Of a stretch of DNA of 64,000 bases, positions 43,520 through 57,225 are shown piece after piece. The position numbers and the translations under genes are program-made. The stretch is from the NCBI GenBank assembly GCA_013365365.1, contig JABVXU010000004.1, positions 372,001-436,000 on the forward strand. Reading direction: 5' to 3'. The notes below the pieces were generated by a model. That model did no database searches and had not been told where the DNA came from. It was given only the letters and a program-made list of their open reading frames with translations. The DNA is from Cruorifilaria tuberocauda. Its lineage: Eukaryota > Nematoda > Chromadorea > Rhabditida > Onchocercidae. Position 1 is the first letter of the stretch. Each line of letters begins with the position of its first letter.

Positions 43520-44386
43520 TGCTCCGATGATGAATGCTCAGAGAAATTTTTTCATTTTTTAATGCGCCTTTACATGGTGTTATAGCCATTGAAATATTTT
43601 TTTTTCGTACTGAAATAAGAATGAAATCGTTTTTCAGACATTCAAAATCTGTCAGGAAACTTCGCACAACTGATAAATGATTTACAAGAAACTCTTACCT
43701 TTTTTCTTAACTCTTCTAACATTAAGTGCTAACATTACCTTATTTATAATCTATCCTCAAATATCCAGGGACTTAGCAAAGAATTCCTTTTGGCAAAAAT
43801 GCCAATAAGTGATGATCAACTGATAGTTAAAACTCAAATCAGATAGTTCAATATAATCTTTCTTAAAAACAGCTTGAAATGTGAGCCTAAAATAACTATC
43901 TCAGTATGAGACGAAATACTTCTTTCAAGTCTAATTTGCCCATTTTTCTCTTATCACAGTTTTTTACAATTTATTATAGGAACATTGGCGTATTATTATC
44001 GATCTTTGAATTCGTAATTCAAGAATTATTTATGCTGTTCTTGATCAGGAGCTGATCAATAAAAGAAAAAATATATTAAAGACCTATCCTTAACTATCCA
44101 CGAGACAACAGCTGTAATAATAACTCATGGCGAGTTATTATTTACAAAAATAAACATTCAACCAGACCAAATTTGATCTATCTCTCCACTGATCGATTTG
44201 GATAAGAATAGATTATCGATTTATCCGTTAAAAATACTCAACTAATTTCAATTAAATACAATCTCTAAATATGTCCCACAAAAATTAATTGACTGGTCGA
44301 CGAATCACTCTCTTCCAAATTGATTCAATCTTTGCATACATAAGTGTTTACATATATGCATATATAAATATATATAAAATTGATGA

Positions 44387-44440
44387 GAGAGAATTTGAAC
44401 GAGAGGGAGAGAGTTGGGTAAGAGAGAGGGAAGAGGAAGT
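44387..44440. repeat. Purine-rich (GA)n tract
   Basis: The + strand is mostly G and A with GAGAGGGAGAGAG and AGAGAGAGGGAAGAGGAAG. It lies about 1.75 kb upstream of the myosin VI start. Its strand bias is opposite to that of the tract near 43,500. Confidence 0.7.
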
Positions 44441-47400
44441 GTTGTATTGAACGAAGGCAAGCAGATGCTGATTTCACAACGCATTCACAACATTTGTCTC
44501 GATAAACAAATAAACGATAAGCAGGTTTCATGGAGTGGGTAGGTGTCTCTTATGACAAATATCAAAATTTGATTGAAGCTATAAATAGCACACAGTATAT
44601 AATCTTCCATTTCCCGTTCCATTTACATGAAAGTTTAGCCTGATATCCATGAACAATCAGTATCAAATTGTGATAGTTCTTAAAAAAAGGGAAATGATAT
44701 TGAAACTGTATCATTCAATGAAAATATATATTGATATTTAAAGTAAATTTCGAAGAAAAGTAAGAATCAGGATTGAACGACATCTACCGGAAACATGGAA
44801 TGAAATAAGAGTGTGATTCTGCGAAACGACAGCAATCAATTGGAGCCAAGAGATTGGCAGTGCCAGGATGGCGGAACAATGGAAAAGCGCAGAATTGCAG
44901 TGCATCCGTCTAGTTTCAACGTATTTTGCGGTGCATGCTGCATGACATAATGCGTGTTATGCATAAGTCCATCATTATCAAAACAAATATCATCTGATTA
45001 ACATGTGACCAGTGTGTTTCCCTTCTCATCCATCATTCATTCCGCTGCTTACCTTCGCTTCACGTCACTTATTATATCGCGAATTACCTTTTTCATTTCC
45101 ATCTTGCCGAGTATCATGCGAACAAACTTCATTCATTCTTTGAAACGATTCTCTATTATAGAAAACGTTAAATCAGCACAAATTTAACGGTACGTTATAA
45201 TGAAGTATATTCAAGAATAATATTTGGTAATTTGGCTTGTCAAAGAATTTGCATTTTCCAGGATGCAGGAAAATATGGGCTTCACTCAAATTAGATGTCT
45301 GGCAATCAAAATAGCATATGACATATATTTTTTGCTAGCAATAGCTCATAAAATCTTTTCATCATTGATACTCATTATTAGAATTGCATCTTAAGATCTA
45401 ATCTATCACCTGGATGAGAGCTCACTTCTAGGCTAATGTCCTTAAACTGTTAGTTACGGCTTAAAGAAATTTACTTTCAAAAAACTTGTAGTGCTTAATG
45501 ACACATAAAAGATATGGATAAAACAATAAAATAGGATTGTTTTTTCATAATAATTGAAAGGAATGGATGAGAACACTCGTACCGTTGCATGAACAGTGAG
45601 ATTCTTGAGATGTAGAGACAGTACAAATAAATAAGTTTTATCAATCAAGACCGTAACAGTAATCAGACTTTGCCTAAAGTTTTAAATTCTCGAAATTCCC
45701 TTGTCGGCAAACCAGTACCTAATTACTTATAAATTGAACATTTGCCGTACAAATTTCAATCATCGTGCAGTTGCAATTAGCAAGTTATTACTTGAAATTA
45801 AAGAAAGTTTACTTTCACCGCAACGTAGCTATTGCGATGGACTTCCTACTTGAGAAGTGCCACTGTTAAGCGAAATAAATCATAAAACTTCTAGTCCAAC
45901 AATTTATCCTATGCAATAATGAATGACTTCAGAGTGGTAATGGCAATAACTGTCATTTCCCTTCCACGGAATTGATAAAAAACCTCTGATCAAATTTTGG
46001 CGAGGGACTGATCAATAACCGACAAATAAGCTAGTCTGGCCAGGACTCGTGTGAAATCCATCATGAAATATTACATGATTCATACTAACATTCAAAAGAT
46101 ACAGTAGTCGAGTACCAGCAAATTTCTAAACGACCCAGCCCTTCCTCTCTCAGTTTCGAAAGACTGTCCCATTTGTTGTGGACGACTCTTTCTCACCCCT
46201 CAGCCTAATTTCAAAGTCATTCCATACTTTGGAATTCTATTATTCGATTCGTCATGAGTGTCTTGGTTATCCGTTCCTTGGTCTCATCCCCGCTGAGGTT
46301 TATCACACCACCAAACACTCTCAATCTCATATTTTTGTTCTAATCTCAATATCCGAAATCACATTTTGTTGAATTAGATAAGCATTGCATTCCTTTGCTA
46401 CCGAATCTAACGTGAAGAATAAGCTCATCCTCAACGCAATTTATTTCATTCGGTTGGTGAAGTGAACTCGTCAATTCATGAACTTTCGCATAACTCCTCT
46501 CATCAATGTAATTAATATTTATCACCGCTATATATATTATGATATTCGAAGTTATTAAGAAAAAAAATGCTTTATTGAAACCAATGTTATTTATTCCTTG
46601 TAAGATATTTAGAAAAAGATTCTCCGAGAGTGAATTAATTCCTCTTTCCTTCACTTCTTCACGGAAAACCTTGATTATTGTAAAGAACAAAGGATATCAA
46701 AAGTCGGGTTACCAATATCTGGAAGACAGCAGTAAAGGTAAACGAGCAGTGCTATAACAAATTCAAACGGGCATACATACGCAGTTTTTTGCTAAGGCAT
46801 AATAATGGAACGAATTTAATGAGTAGCATCAACACTACAACAATACATAACAATAACCAAGAAGAATAAACTGTCGATGGAAAAATATTACGCTTGTGAA
46901 AGCATTTCACAAAACAAGACTAAAAATCACAAATTGAGTATACTTACAATTGAAATTAAATTGAAAGGTGAGGAGGGCATTGTATGATTAATTAATAGTA
47001 AGCTAAATACTTGGATTATGGTCAGTTATTTGTTACACAAACTGTGAAAAAAAGCTCATACTTTCAGTATATTTCATCCTACAATTTATAAGACTAACGA
47101 AATTGTCGGATTTGTCTGAGGAAATAAAGTTAGCATTTAAACAGCAAGGCAGCAAATATGAAAATTGCAAAAATCATTTTAATTAATTACGTTTTTTCGG
47201 AGCTCAATAAGCGCTTTCTTAAAACAGAATTAAGTACTAATATTAACCCGTTGATGTAGATGAGCGGAATGTGCAACAAATTCAAGCTGCATATTTTCCT
47301 GTCTGAACCGTTCCGAAAATATAATGTACAGAGAGCATGACAAAACATAAAAAACATACTCTAAAGACATAACAGTAAACACTTGTTAAAAAACAAAAAA

Positions 47401-48157
47401 ATGAGGATAAAAATAACTTTAAGAATATGATGCCTAATACGGATAAAGCGAAAGAACAAAGAAAAAAGTTGCAAAAAGGAGTGAAGGGCAGGGTTAGCTG
47501 TTTAAACAATTATCATCAACAAATGCACAGTTCTGAAGTAGTGAGAAACGTGAATATGATGACAACGATCATCGGTATTTTCAATGAACACAACTGCGTG
47601 AATTGTAGGTTTCTTGGCACAACCGCATATCAGACACGATTGAATAGCGAATGTTTAATATGAACATGTTGCTCTATGGTGCTGATTTCTATCAAAATTC
47701 TTGGAACTAAGGAAAATTTAGAATGAATTTCAAAACAAAGTTTCAAAATTCTGCACAAATACTTGAATAAGCCCTTCCTGAATTAATAACGATTATATGT
47801 TGCATTCATTTTCTAGGTTCAAAACTAATTTCTTTCATCAATAACCGATTGTTCAACAGTAAACTGAGTGATGTTACAATAAAAGCTAACAATAACTGAA
47901 ATGAAAAAAAAAGAAATAAACTGTAAGTATGCCAAAATAAAAGTTTACGGTTCTACCATCTGCATTTAGATATCAAGACATTACTGCACTCATTTCTGAT
48001 CCAATTTTCATGTCTGGAAACTTCCATGTTCTAAGAAATCCATGAGCAGCTTGCATTTCGTACATAACAACACACTATACTCTGAGCAAACAAGTTAGAA
48101 CAATTTAATTAGAACCTAACACATTCATCGAATAGTAATCCTCCTGTTATTCCCCTT

Positions 48158-51100
48158 TTATTTAGGTGGGAATGATGGCGGCATGAATATCCCTGGATAG
48201 CCTGAAAATATCGCACAACCTGTAAATATAAAACACGACATAACCCAGTTTTCCCTAAACCAACTTATTTTATGACGGTGAAAAATTCTGAAATTAACAG
48301 GCATTAACAAAGCAGTATGAACAAACCGGAAAATGAGATAAAATTGAGATTATAAAATGTGTTTCATTGTTCACGATAAATTAAATATTTCTGGTTGAGA
48401 ACATCTTCCAAATAGGATAACTCAATTCAATCAATCAATGTGCATGTGATTTAATCCAAGTCATACGCACACTAATTGATCAAGTATACTGGGATATGGA
48501 TTGTTGAATTAATAGGGTGTTGGTATCTATTATCGTATGAGAAACCGATTATATTTTCCCAAAGAAAATGTAAATGAAAAAATAATGTAGTTGGAGTTGA
48601 TCAATTTAATTTTCTTCATTTCGTAAATTTTGAGGGAAACTAACAAAAAGCATATTTTCAGTAAATACGCAAACAATGAAATATTTCACAATTACTTACC
48701 AAATGATGCATGCAAAGCAGCCATTTGTTGTTCATAAGCTTGTTGTGCAACAACATTTACGGAATTCGGCGGTCCGCTTATTGGAAAAGCTGCACCAAAT
48801 CGTTGCATATACTGTATTTGTTGGTGCTGTTGTAACTGTGCAAAATAAGCCTGAAAAAGTAGGTAATACTATAAAAATTTGACACTATTGACTCACCTGT
48901 TGCTGTTGTTGATGCTGCATAAAATTCAATGCGGATGATTGTGCATTTTGTACACTTGCGCTGCGATCGTTATTGCTCGAGGCATGGGGATGAACGCTGG
49001 TGAATGAATTTCCTGAAGCAGCATTCTGACCTCCTAGTTGTGGATGCACGGCTTGTTTCGTTGTTGGTATATTACCTTTAACAAAAATATATGTTTCAAA
49101 ACACTGTAATTATGTAATTAAAACATTGTTGATAAATAAAAATGCAGCTGAAAGATGAATGGTTGTTATTTGTGAGCATGTAGGATATGATTTTTTGATA
49201 TCTTGAAAAAACTGTCCATGCAAAGCAACTATCAATTAGTTTTTAATGGAAAAATAAAATAAATTTAGTTTATAGTTCAAGATACAGACCTGTTCCTCCT
49301 TGTGGCAGAGATTGGGAACTGGAGGAAGCAACAATTGAAGATGATTGACCAGTGTTATTGCTGAAATAATCTCAAAAACAATTTTAAAATAAACTTGTAA
49401 TAAGAGAAAATATGCGATCCTTATTTCCAAATATAAGCTTATATCACATAGTAATGACCTTTCTTTAGATTGAAAAGAAATCAAATTTGGTGGATTGGCC
49501 TTCAAATCATGAATTTTATGCTTTGAAGTATGGGGATGTGACATTCCTTGAGTTGGGTTATTGCTCACTGATGAGTTGATAAATGGTATAAAATATGGTT
49601 GTGTAAAAACTGAAGCAGAAGGAGCGTTGGACAAATTCGGTATAGAAATTGGAATAGTGGATGCATGACGCAATCCTGAAACTTCAAAATAATTATATTT
49701 TAAACAATCTATTTAATTAATGCACAATAACAATAACAAAATATGAGCATTACGATAGTGAATTATGTCACATGAAGGCATTACTAGCAACGACGTCTTT
49801 AAAAAAGCAGTATTATTTAAACAGTACTTAAAAGCTTGCACAATAAATAATTGTTAGAAAAAGAAACCCGATGGCTCCATAAAGGATGACGCAAAAGAAC
49901 CAATTGCGTTTGTTTGTGACTGTGTTTTCGCTTCATTCTTTTTTGAACCTGAAAAATAAGATCAAATTCAATAATGATTCAAGATTTCAAAGCTTTGAAA
50001 TTTGAAACTGCAAAGCAAATCTTTTTCAAAGAATAAATCATCAAAACACATAAAAATGAACCATCAGAAGGAAAACCCTGATTCATTTCTGCCAATACTC
50101 GAGGAACAGATAATGTAGTGGTGATAGTGGTTGTTGATGAGCTTACAGGACAAAGCAAAGTAGATGAACCAATTCCACTTTTTGATACAGAGACCATTTT
50201 TTCGTCTTCGATTGATAACCTTCAATTAAAATAATCATTCGAGAAGAAAATACCAAGTTAACCTAAAATCAATTTCCTTTTAATCCAAAGATAGTGAGAA
50301 ATCGAGGTACTCAGAAATATACAAAAATGAAGTCGATGAAAGCAAAGGCACAGAGCACAAATAAAATTGTAATAAACCTCAACTGTTCTAGCGGAGCTTT
50401 TTCAGTGCTATTTACTAATTCCTTGATTCGATCCAAAGATTTCTCTTCTGATTTATCGGCTACCTGAAAGATAAAGAAATTCTTTAGCGTTTTGTAATGC
50501 ATTAAATGCAAAGCAAATGAATAATAACTAAGATTTTTTTTCAGTTATCTAAATATTTCAAAAAGTACCTCTTTCTCTAAGGTGGGTGCATCATCCGAAA
50601 TATCTGAAAACGCAGGAGAAGCAGCGCCACCATGAGGTGTAGTAGAAGAAACGCTAAAAAATTCTTCAAAATCATTTTTAATTTCGAAATTTCGTAATTT
50701 CAATATTTTCAAAGAGAAAATAAAACTAAACCAAAAAAATCTATACCTAGTTGATGATAGTATTCCGGCGCTCGAAATAACAGTTGTCGATTGCTGCTCA
50801 TGTGAGTGAGTTTCGCCACTATTATTTGTCACCATTTTACGAATCGCATCCAGTGCAGTGGCCATTTCATTCTGATCTACTACATTACTATTGAGCAAGG
50901 CACCATATACTAGAAAATATAAAATGAAGAATGATAAAAAGAAGCAATGCATCATAGTCCAAACAGGAAACATTTTCATCAATGAATTGAAACAATTCGA
51001 TAAATTTCAGTAATAACATTATTTCCTACTTCTGCTGGTGCCAGTATTTTTTGGACTTTTGACAGCGAAAGACTTTTTTCCTTCAGTTTTTGCAGCCCCA

Positions 51101-54100
51101 CCGCTTATCTCTGTCTTCTGCGTGACAACCTACAAAAATTATGGGACTGATATATTTTAAGATATTACATATAAAATATAAAGTATAAAAGTATAAAATG
51201 TATAAAATTTTCAGCCTAAAATAAAAATAGTTCGAATTCTTCGTACCTTGAAGAGCTCACTAATACTTTGTTCTTCATGGTTCGTGAGGGTTTTCGATAA
51301 TTTCAGCTTTGGTGAAACTAAATGGATGCTATTTTCATCGCTTCTCTGTTTTCTAACTTCCGAAACAATTTCTTCTGAGGAAATGGTACGAATCTGGATT
51401 AACTCTCTATCTGTATCAACAGCAACGTCTTTCATGACAACTGAATTTGTTTGAGTACCCATAGTTTCAACATAGATCTGTAAAAGTGTTTTGAAAGCTC
51501 TCAGAAGTTTACATGCTAATTTATTCTAAAAAAATGAACAAATTTATACTGAAACTGCTTTTTACCGCTCTTCCTCCGTCTTCTTTCACAAAATGCGTAT
51601 GGTAATGGATTGCCAATTGTGACTGAGTCTCATAACGATGTTCACAACCTGCTACCGGACAGGAATACATAGCAGATAAAACACATTCTCGTAACTGAGA
51701 TGAACTATTATCTGCAACGGTTCCAAATGAACCGAGTGCGGATATTGGATCATTACTTCCCGAAGTGAACCATGAGACTGGCGACTGAGATCTTTCTTCG
51801 TCTTGTAGATCCCCACCGACAGCTACAATATTTCTGTTTATTGAAATTTATCGTTTGAACAGAATATAAAAATATTAAAAAATTTTCTGCATACTTCATG
51901 CGTGGTACTGGTTATTATGACAATACACAGCAAGTGTGGAGACTCATGCCTAGACCAACTTTCCGTAACTTTTATATCAAAAGAATATAAATCTTATGAT
52001 CAGTTTCATCTGGTAGAGCAGTCCACAACTTTTCTCATTTCGCAATTAAGAATTTTACGGAATATCCTAGTATTTCAATAGATAGTAAAGACTGAATATT
52101 TCTATTTTTGTAGTATTGATTGTTTTAAAGAATCGTTGCAATAACTAAAATATTCATACGATATCGCTCATACATTAGCGACTTTTAACTTACACTGTAC
52201 ATCACTGGTTGAAGCGCTTGACGGCCGACCAACATTCCCAATCAAACCTTTTCTTCCAGCTGGCTTAAGTTCAGAAAATCCATTTGGTGGACAAACTGAG
52301 GAGCTTCTATTTGACCTTCAGAATTATTTTTTGATTTTTTTGAATTTGCAGACTTTCGGAATCACAAAATGAAATGATTACTCTCATTATATTTGCATGA
52401 TCAAAAATAAAACCGGATTCATAACAAATATTGAATTAAAAAATGAAAAGGAGAAAAAAATTTTTTTTGTACATATATATGTTTTTGTATATGGATATAC
52501 ATTTGGTGAATTAACAAAACAAGAGAAACTGAGCCAAAAAAAGTTCGTCCACAATTGACATATTTATACCAAACAAAAGCAGCATTAAACAAACCTTTTA
52601 GTATTAAGTCGTTGTTTTAATGGACTGCCACCATTCGTTTTTTCATGTGAACTGAACAATTCAAACCCGGATGCACCGTTTGATGCAGTAGATGTGCTAC
52701 CACATCTAAAATCACCCTGCATCACATAATCCTTCAAATGAGAGTGAAAGCAGTGCTTCGTTGGACTATTACAGTTGCAAATAAAACGCGAAAAGTATTA
52801 ACTTCCTGCTCATATAAGTATGCTGTAAAGGAGGCAAACCATCACCCAAAACACCGTATAAATCATGTCCATTCCAATTTGTAACATAATATAAATAATC
52901 TGAAATATTTTAATTTTTCGTTTGAATTGAATACAACGAACTAAATATAATAAAACTGAAACAGTTCGTTAAATGGCATATATATACTTCATAACATTTT
53001 AGCATACTGACACTATTTCGAAATGCATCTTATTTTTTATTTCAAAGCTTGATTTTCATTTTGTACATCTGAATTATAATATTTGTCAGCTGACAGCCAA
53101 TAAGGCTACTGACATTATCACCTAAAAAGTAATTTAAATACTAAAAAGTAATTTAAAAATCATGACAAAAAAGCACGCCTATAAAGAAAATTTTTACTTG
53201 AAGCTTTTGCGAGTACGGAAATATTGAGACAATGAGTTGAGCCAACTTTTAGGTCAATATCTCCGTCATTAGTTTGCACGGACTTTACATTAACACATGT
53301 TGAGCGATCCCGTATATTCTGTAATCGGAATTTAATTGATTGATTGGTACTTAATTACCGCTAATTTATTTCCGTATTTGAAAGCATTGCTTTTTAGAGT
53401 GAAATTCTACAGAAAATTTGTCAAACATTTGTTGATCAATTGATTAAAAAACAAAAGCTTTTCAACATCTTAAAAAGAATATATTGAAATACGATACGAT
53501 GCGCACCAGAATAAATCACATTGTTCTTAAATCAGATTAAACGATGATTTGACATTATAAGTAAATCATATTGGAATTAATTTAAAATAAATGTGATATT
53601 CTTCTTATGAATTTATATTTCTCTATTTTGGAGCTATAAATTTTGTATTATAAATATTTGAAATGTTTTGATATTTACTGAGTTTGAATACATGGCACTG
53701 CTTTATATTTTTCCAAAACTTACCGGTTTCGTCTTTTTCGCTGAACTAACACTTGCAGAAGTTGTGCCTGACTGTAAAGCTGCCATATTAAAGGAAGGTT
53801 CTGTGCTACTGGGAGAAGCTTGACAGGTTTCATGTTCATCCCGCTCACTCACACGGCGTTTCTTCTTTCGTACTTTGCTACATGATGAGCTGTGCGTTCT
53901 ACAACACATCAAGTTATCAATTTTGATTATTCAGTCAACATTTACATTCGACCACTGAGATAAAAAGTGCATAAATATTTTATAGGAATCTGAAACCACT
54001 ATTCCGGTTTATTTTTCTGATAAAAACAATATGAACAAACAACATCAAATATCAGGAGACGGAAAAATAAAATAAAAAAAAAAAACAAGAAACAAAAAGG

Positions 54101-56596
54101 CTGTCATCCCATTGATAATGATTTCAGATTTTAAACATATGAAACCTAAAAATGATACAAGAGAAAGTCAAAATGATACTTCTCATCCGTTTATTATTAT
54201 ACCCATGAAATCCACATGTCTTAAACTGAAGACGTATGTAAGCATATACGAGAAATGGTTTATTCCGCCTTCTATAATTTACAGTGGGGTTCTTCAACGA
54301 GACATCATGAATATAAAAAAAGTAATTTATCTATGGCACATCCAACATATAATTCGTATTAAAATGTGAAACAAATTAGAGAATTAAAACTAATCATTTT
54401 TCACCACAATCAAGATTTACTAAATCATCTTCAATTAAATATCTGATACCGCTGACAAACAGGTCATAAAATGAGAAGAATCATGAACTTGTATTAAATA
54501 TAAAAAGAATATAGAAAACTGACCCCGTATTTTTTAAGCCAACACCAACAGTATTCTGTCGATCCAAAGCTGTAGAGTCATCACCAAACTGTGTCTCCTT
54601 TAATTAGATATTTAAATGTCCCATTATCAAGTAATTAAAGATGTAGAGTAATAGCGTTGCAATAACTCAGTATGCATAACAAAGAGTAAAATGAAGAGTA
54701 AAATCAAATTCCATTTGTAATATACTCCATTCAGCATTTTTAAACATTTTATCATGCAACAAAAAATATTAGTACTTCGAAATATTGATAATTTTATTAA
54801 ATGATACTGATATAATGCACTCCATAAAATTATATGTTTCATAATTTCTCAAGTCTGATAATCTTTAAGCGTGTGAATAAACTGCTTTAAAGTTTAAAAC
54901 GCGTGTAAATAAACCGATTTAAAATGCAACTTTTTTCATAACAATTATGCTGATTTTTTCAACACTTGAAAATTCTGCATTACATAAAATTAGAATTTCT
55001 GTCTTTAAATGTGATTTCCAGCAAATAACTAAGACGTACGTTGGTAGAAGTTTGTATTTTCGGTGTATAAGATGCAGAGAGAACATGGGAGTTATGTTCT
55101 TCAAGCGTCACTGAACTTGTCACATTTGCTGGTCCTAGAAAAAGTTTCCTCTAATTCCAGACACTTTTTAAATAAAAAAGACGACTAATTTTTAAAATTC
55201 TAATCCAGATTTTGTTTCAGATACTTTAAAGCTACACTTGGTATAATTTCTTCGTAGCATGTTTTGGAATTATGTTAAACAGCAATTTTAAATGATTTTC
55301 CCAACATATTTCCTAATAATGTAGTTGCTTGACGTAATTTCAATCATTATTCGGTCGATGAATTAACAAATCAAAATAATGTCACCAAATTAATTACCTG
55401 GAGAAGTTACATTCGAGGATACAGAAATATTGACCGCTAACTGACGTGCCCCAGAATGCGGTGTGCTATACAGAGCGTGATGCTCAAACTGCTGTCCGCC
55501 GTGACGAAATTTGCTCGTGCCAGCAGATCCTGCTTCAAAACCAGTATTTTGATATCCAGACCTAAAATACAATGTATGTGTTAATGAACAATAAATGGTC
55601 GCTCCTTCCTCATTAAATTGATAGATTTAGCAATCAAATGAACCCATGCTTTCAAAAATCCTTGAATCTTCTCACAACGATTTCAGATAGAAGATGTAAG
55701 AGAGGACTGTAAAATGTTCGTAGATTGAACAGGTAAATTTCTAAGTTTTTAATAAAAACAACGTACCAGTTAGCTGGATGCTGAATGTTTACAGTGGTAG
55801 ATTGCGCATGTAAACTGTTACCCGTTTCTTCTTCATCATCAATTTCTCCCTCTTCTTTAGATATATCCTCACTTCGTGTTAATCCTAGAGAATTTTAGCA
55901 ATTTAAAAGAAGCTAAAAACTTCCAAATGTTATATACTAAGGCCGCAAACATAAAAACATACATGTTGTAATAATTTACAATAATTTTTTTAGAACCTAT
56001 TTATGACTCCTGTTTAAAATTGATAGAACATTAAATGTGTAATTTCCTTGAAGACGGTTCAAGGGATAAAGCTAATATTATAAACAGATAGATAATAAAT
56101 GCCAATGAAATTAAAAACAATAACTTTTCAACAAACCAACCGTCATTACGTTTTTCTCCAAGATATGAAAATTGTCCACTACTGCTAACCGGACTCTGTG
56201 TACGCTTAATTGTCATTTTCAATCGATCGTCCCGATGAACACCTTGAACTACTTTTGGGACTCCACTTTCACAATAAAAATTCGGTTTCGGTTCAGGATC
56301 AATTGGATGACTTTCCACGCCTATAACGGTTAATCCAATTCTAGAAATGGAAACAGCAGATAATGCAAAAAAGAAAACAAAAGTTTCCTATTTATTTATA
56401 TAATAAGCTTCGGTTTTAATAAAAACTTACCATCTTCGGAACTCGGTGTTAATTCAACCGTTTTTTCATAAATGGTCGTTTTAGAGACTGTTTCTGCGCA
56501 ACCTGTTTGAGATGAATGAGTGCTGTCCAAAATAGCATCATCTATCATTAAACGATCCTCATCTTCGTCGTACGAATCACCCATCTTATCATTCAT
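48158..56596 (-). CDS. Single C2H2 zinc-finger protein, ZNF608/ZNF609/scribbler-like
   Basis: Twenty-four exons join in phase to about 1096 aa: 56431-56596, 56141-56320, 55767-55869, 55398-55561, 55040-55134, 54524-54597, 53724-53898, 53198-53318, 52803-52899, 52595-52765, 52194-52315, 51566-51822, 51247-51477, 51030-51129, 50747-50909, 50569-50653, 50378-50463, 50062-50219, 49868-49948, 49459-49675, 49290-49360, 48897-49075, 48700-48850, 48158-48201. The N-terminus is acidic (DEDEDRLMIDD). A basic block (KVRKKKRR) may be a nuclear signal. A YYVTNWNGHDLYGVLGD segment follows a VQT motif, then one C2H2 finger (CX4C-X12-HX3H, about 544-566), then an MGTQT motif, Ser/Thr/Pro/Asn-rich sequence and a Gln-rich end (about 1010-1080). 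Order and finger position resemble the ZNF608/609 family, which regulates transcription. That assignment is inference; the low-complexity parts give no help. Five acceptors are AAG and one intron is 37 nt. An in-frame TAA precedes the ATG. Confidence 0.8.
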
Positions 56597-56960
56597 TGAG
56601 AATTAAATCCATTTCATACTAATATGGTTAATCGTACATTTTATATGGATATGGATCACTAGAACTAAAAAAAGTGATATAAAGTCAAATTACAAAAAGA
56701 TAAGGGGAATACACCGATTAATGAGGTAAAATCTTTATACAATTAATAAAAATACAAAAATTAATAGTTTGATAGCAATAAAAAAAACACACACGCAGAT
56801 AATGAAAAATCCAATCTGGAAATTCAAATAACATCACGGATAATTTTGCACAACAAATGGTGGTAAAATCATGCAGATAGTAGGCTATGGAGTACTCAAT
56901 GCTATCAATCGCACATAGGAAACTCCACATTGGGACTCAATAAATATGAAATTTCTTCAC

Positions 56961-57225
56961 TTATATATATAATTCCATATATATATATATATATAAACAA
57001 GGTCGCCTTTCCTTTCCAACCTTTTTTGGCTTTGTAATTGGCTTGATGTCTTTTATGGGTTTTGATTTAGTTTGGTCTACTGTTGCTAGAGCAGACGATT
57101 CTCGCTTAGGACTATAATTTATTGACCTTTTATTTTGAGATGTTTTGGAGATTTGTTCCTTTATATTTTGATATCTCATTATAGCATCGTTTCTTTGAAC
57201 TAATTCTATCAGGAATTGTCTTGTA
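56961..57225 (-). other. Lysine-rich open frame, possible exon
   Basis: From 57225 to 57031 the - strand reads QFLIELVQRNDAIMRYQNIK and continues with Lys/Ser-rich sequence to a possible donor after PITKPKK. It then runs into a TA microsatellite and stops at 56961. The first part looks like an amphipathic helix. A second overlapping frame is also open for 50 codons, and the only acceptor is AAG. I do not recognise it; it may be chance or an exon of a neighbouring gene. Confidence 0.25.
56962..56995. repeat. (TA)n microsatellite
   Basis: Two runs of alternating T and A separated by a short AATTCCATA spacer. This is simple sequence at the end of the lysine-rich frame. Confidence 0.8.

Larger units (their letters stand above)
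42654..48157. other. 5.5-kb intergenic region upstream of myosin VI
   Basis: I found no supportable gene on either strand. The region separates the myosin VI start from the 3' end of the zinc-finger gene. It holds a pyrimidine-rich tract near 43487-43519, a purine-rich tract near 44387-44440, and a GC-richer patch at about 44815-44960 that may be promoter sequence. The myosin start codon is preceded by a T-rich stretch and AAGAG, a possible spliced-leader acceptor. Several open frames of 60-115 codons exist but lack splice context or family resemblance. Confidence 0.5.

Noticed and set aside
43362..43667. 101-codon minus-strand frame covering the CT tract
   Set aside because: Its middle is just translated simple sequence (Arg/Glu/Lys repeats from the purine tract on that strand).
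46346..46690. 114-codon minus-strand frame in the intergenic region
   Set aside because: Hydrophobic AT-biased composition, no neighbouring exons, and an overlapping plus-strand frame of similar quality.
47427..47663. 78-codon plus-strand frame
   Set aside because: Composition is passable, but there is no acceptor, no companion exon and no recognisable domain.
54112..54369. 85-codon plus-strand frame inside the zinc-finger gene
   Set aside because: It lies entirely in an intron on the opposite strand and has AT-driven composition.
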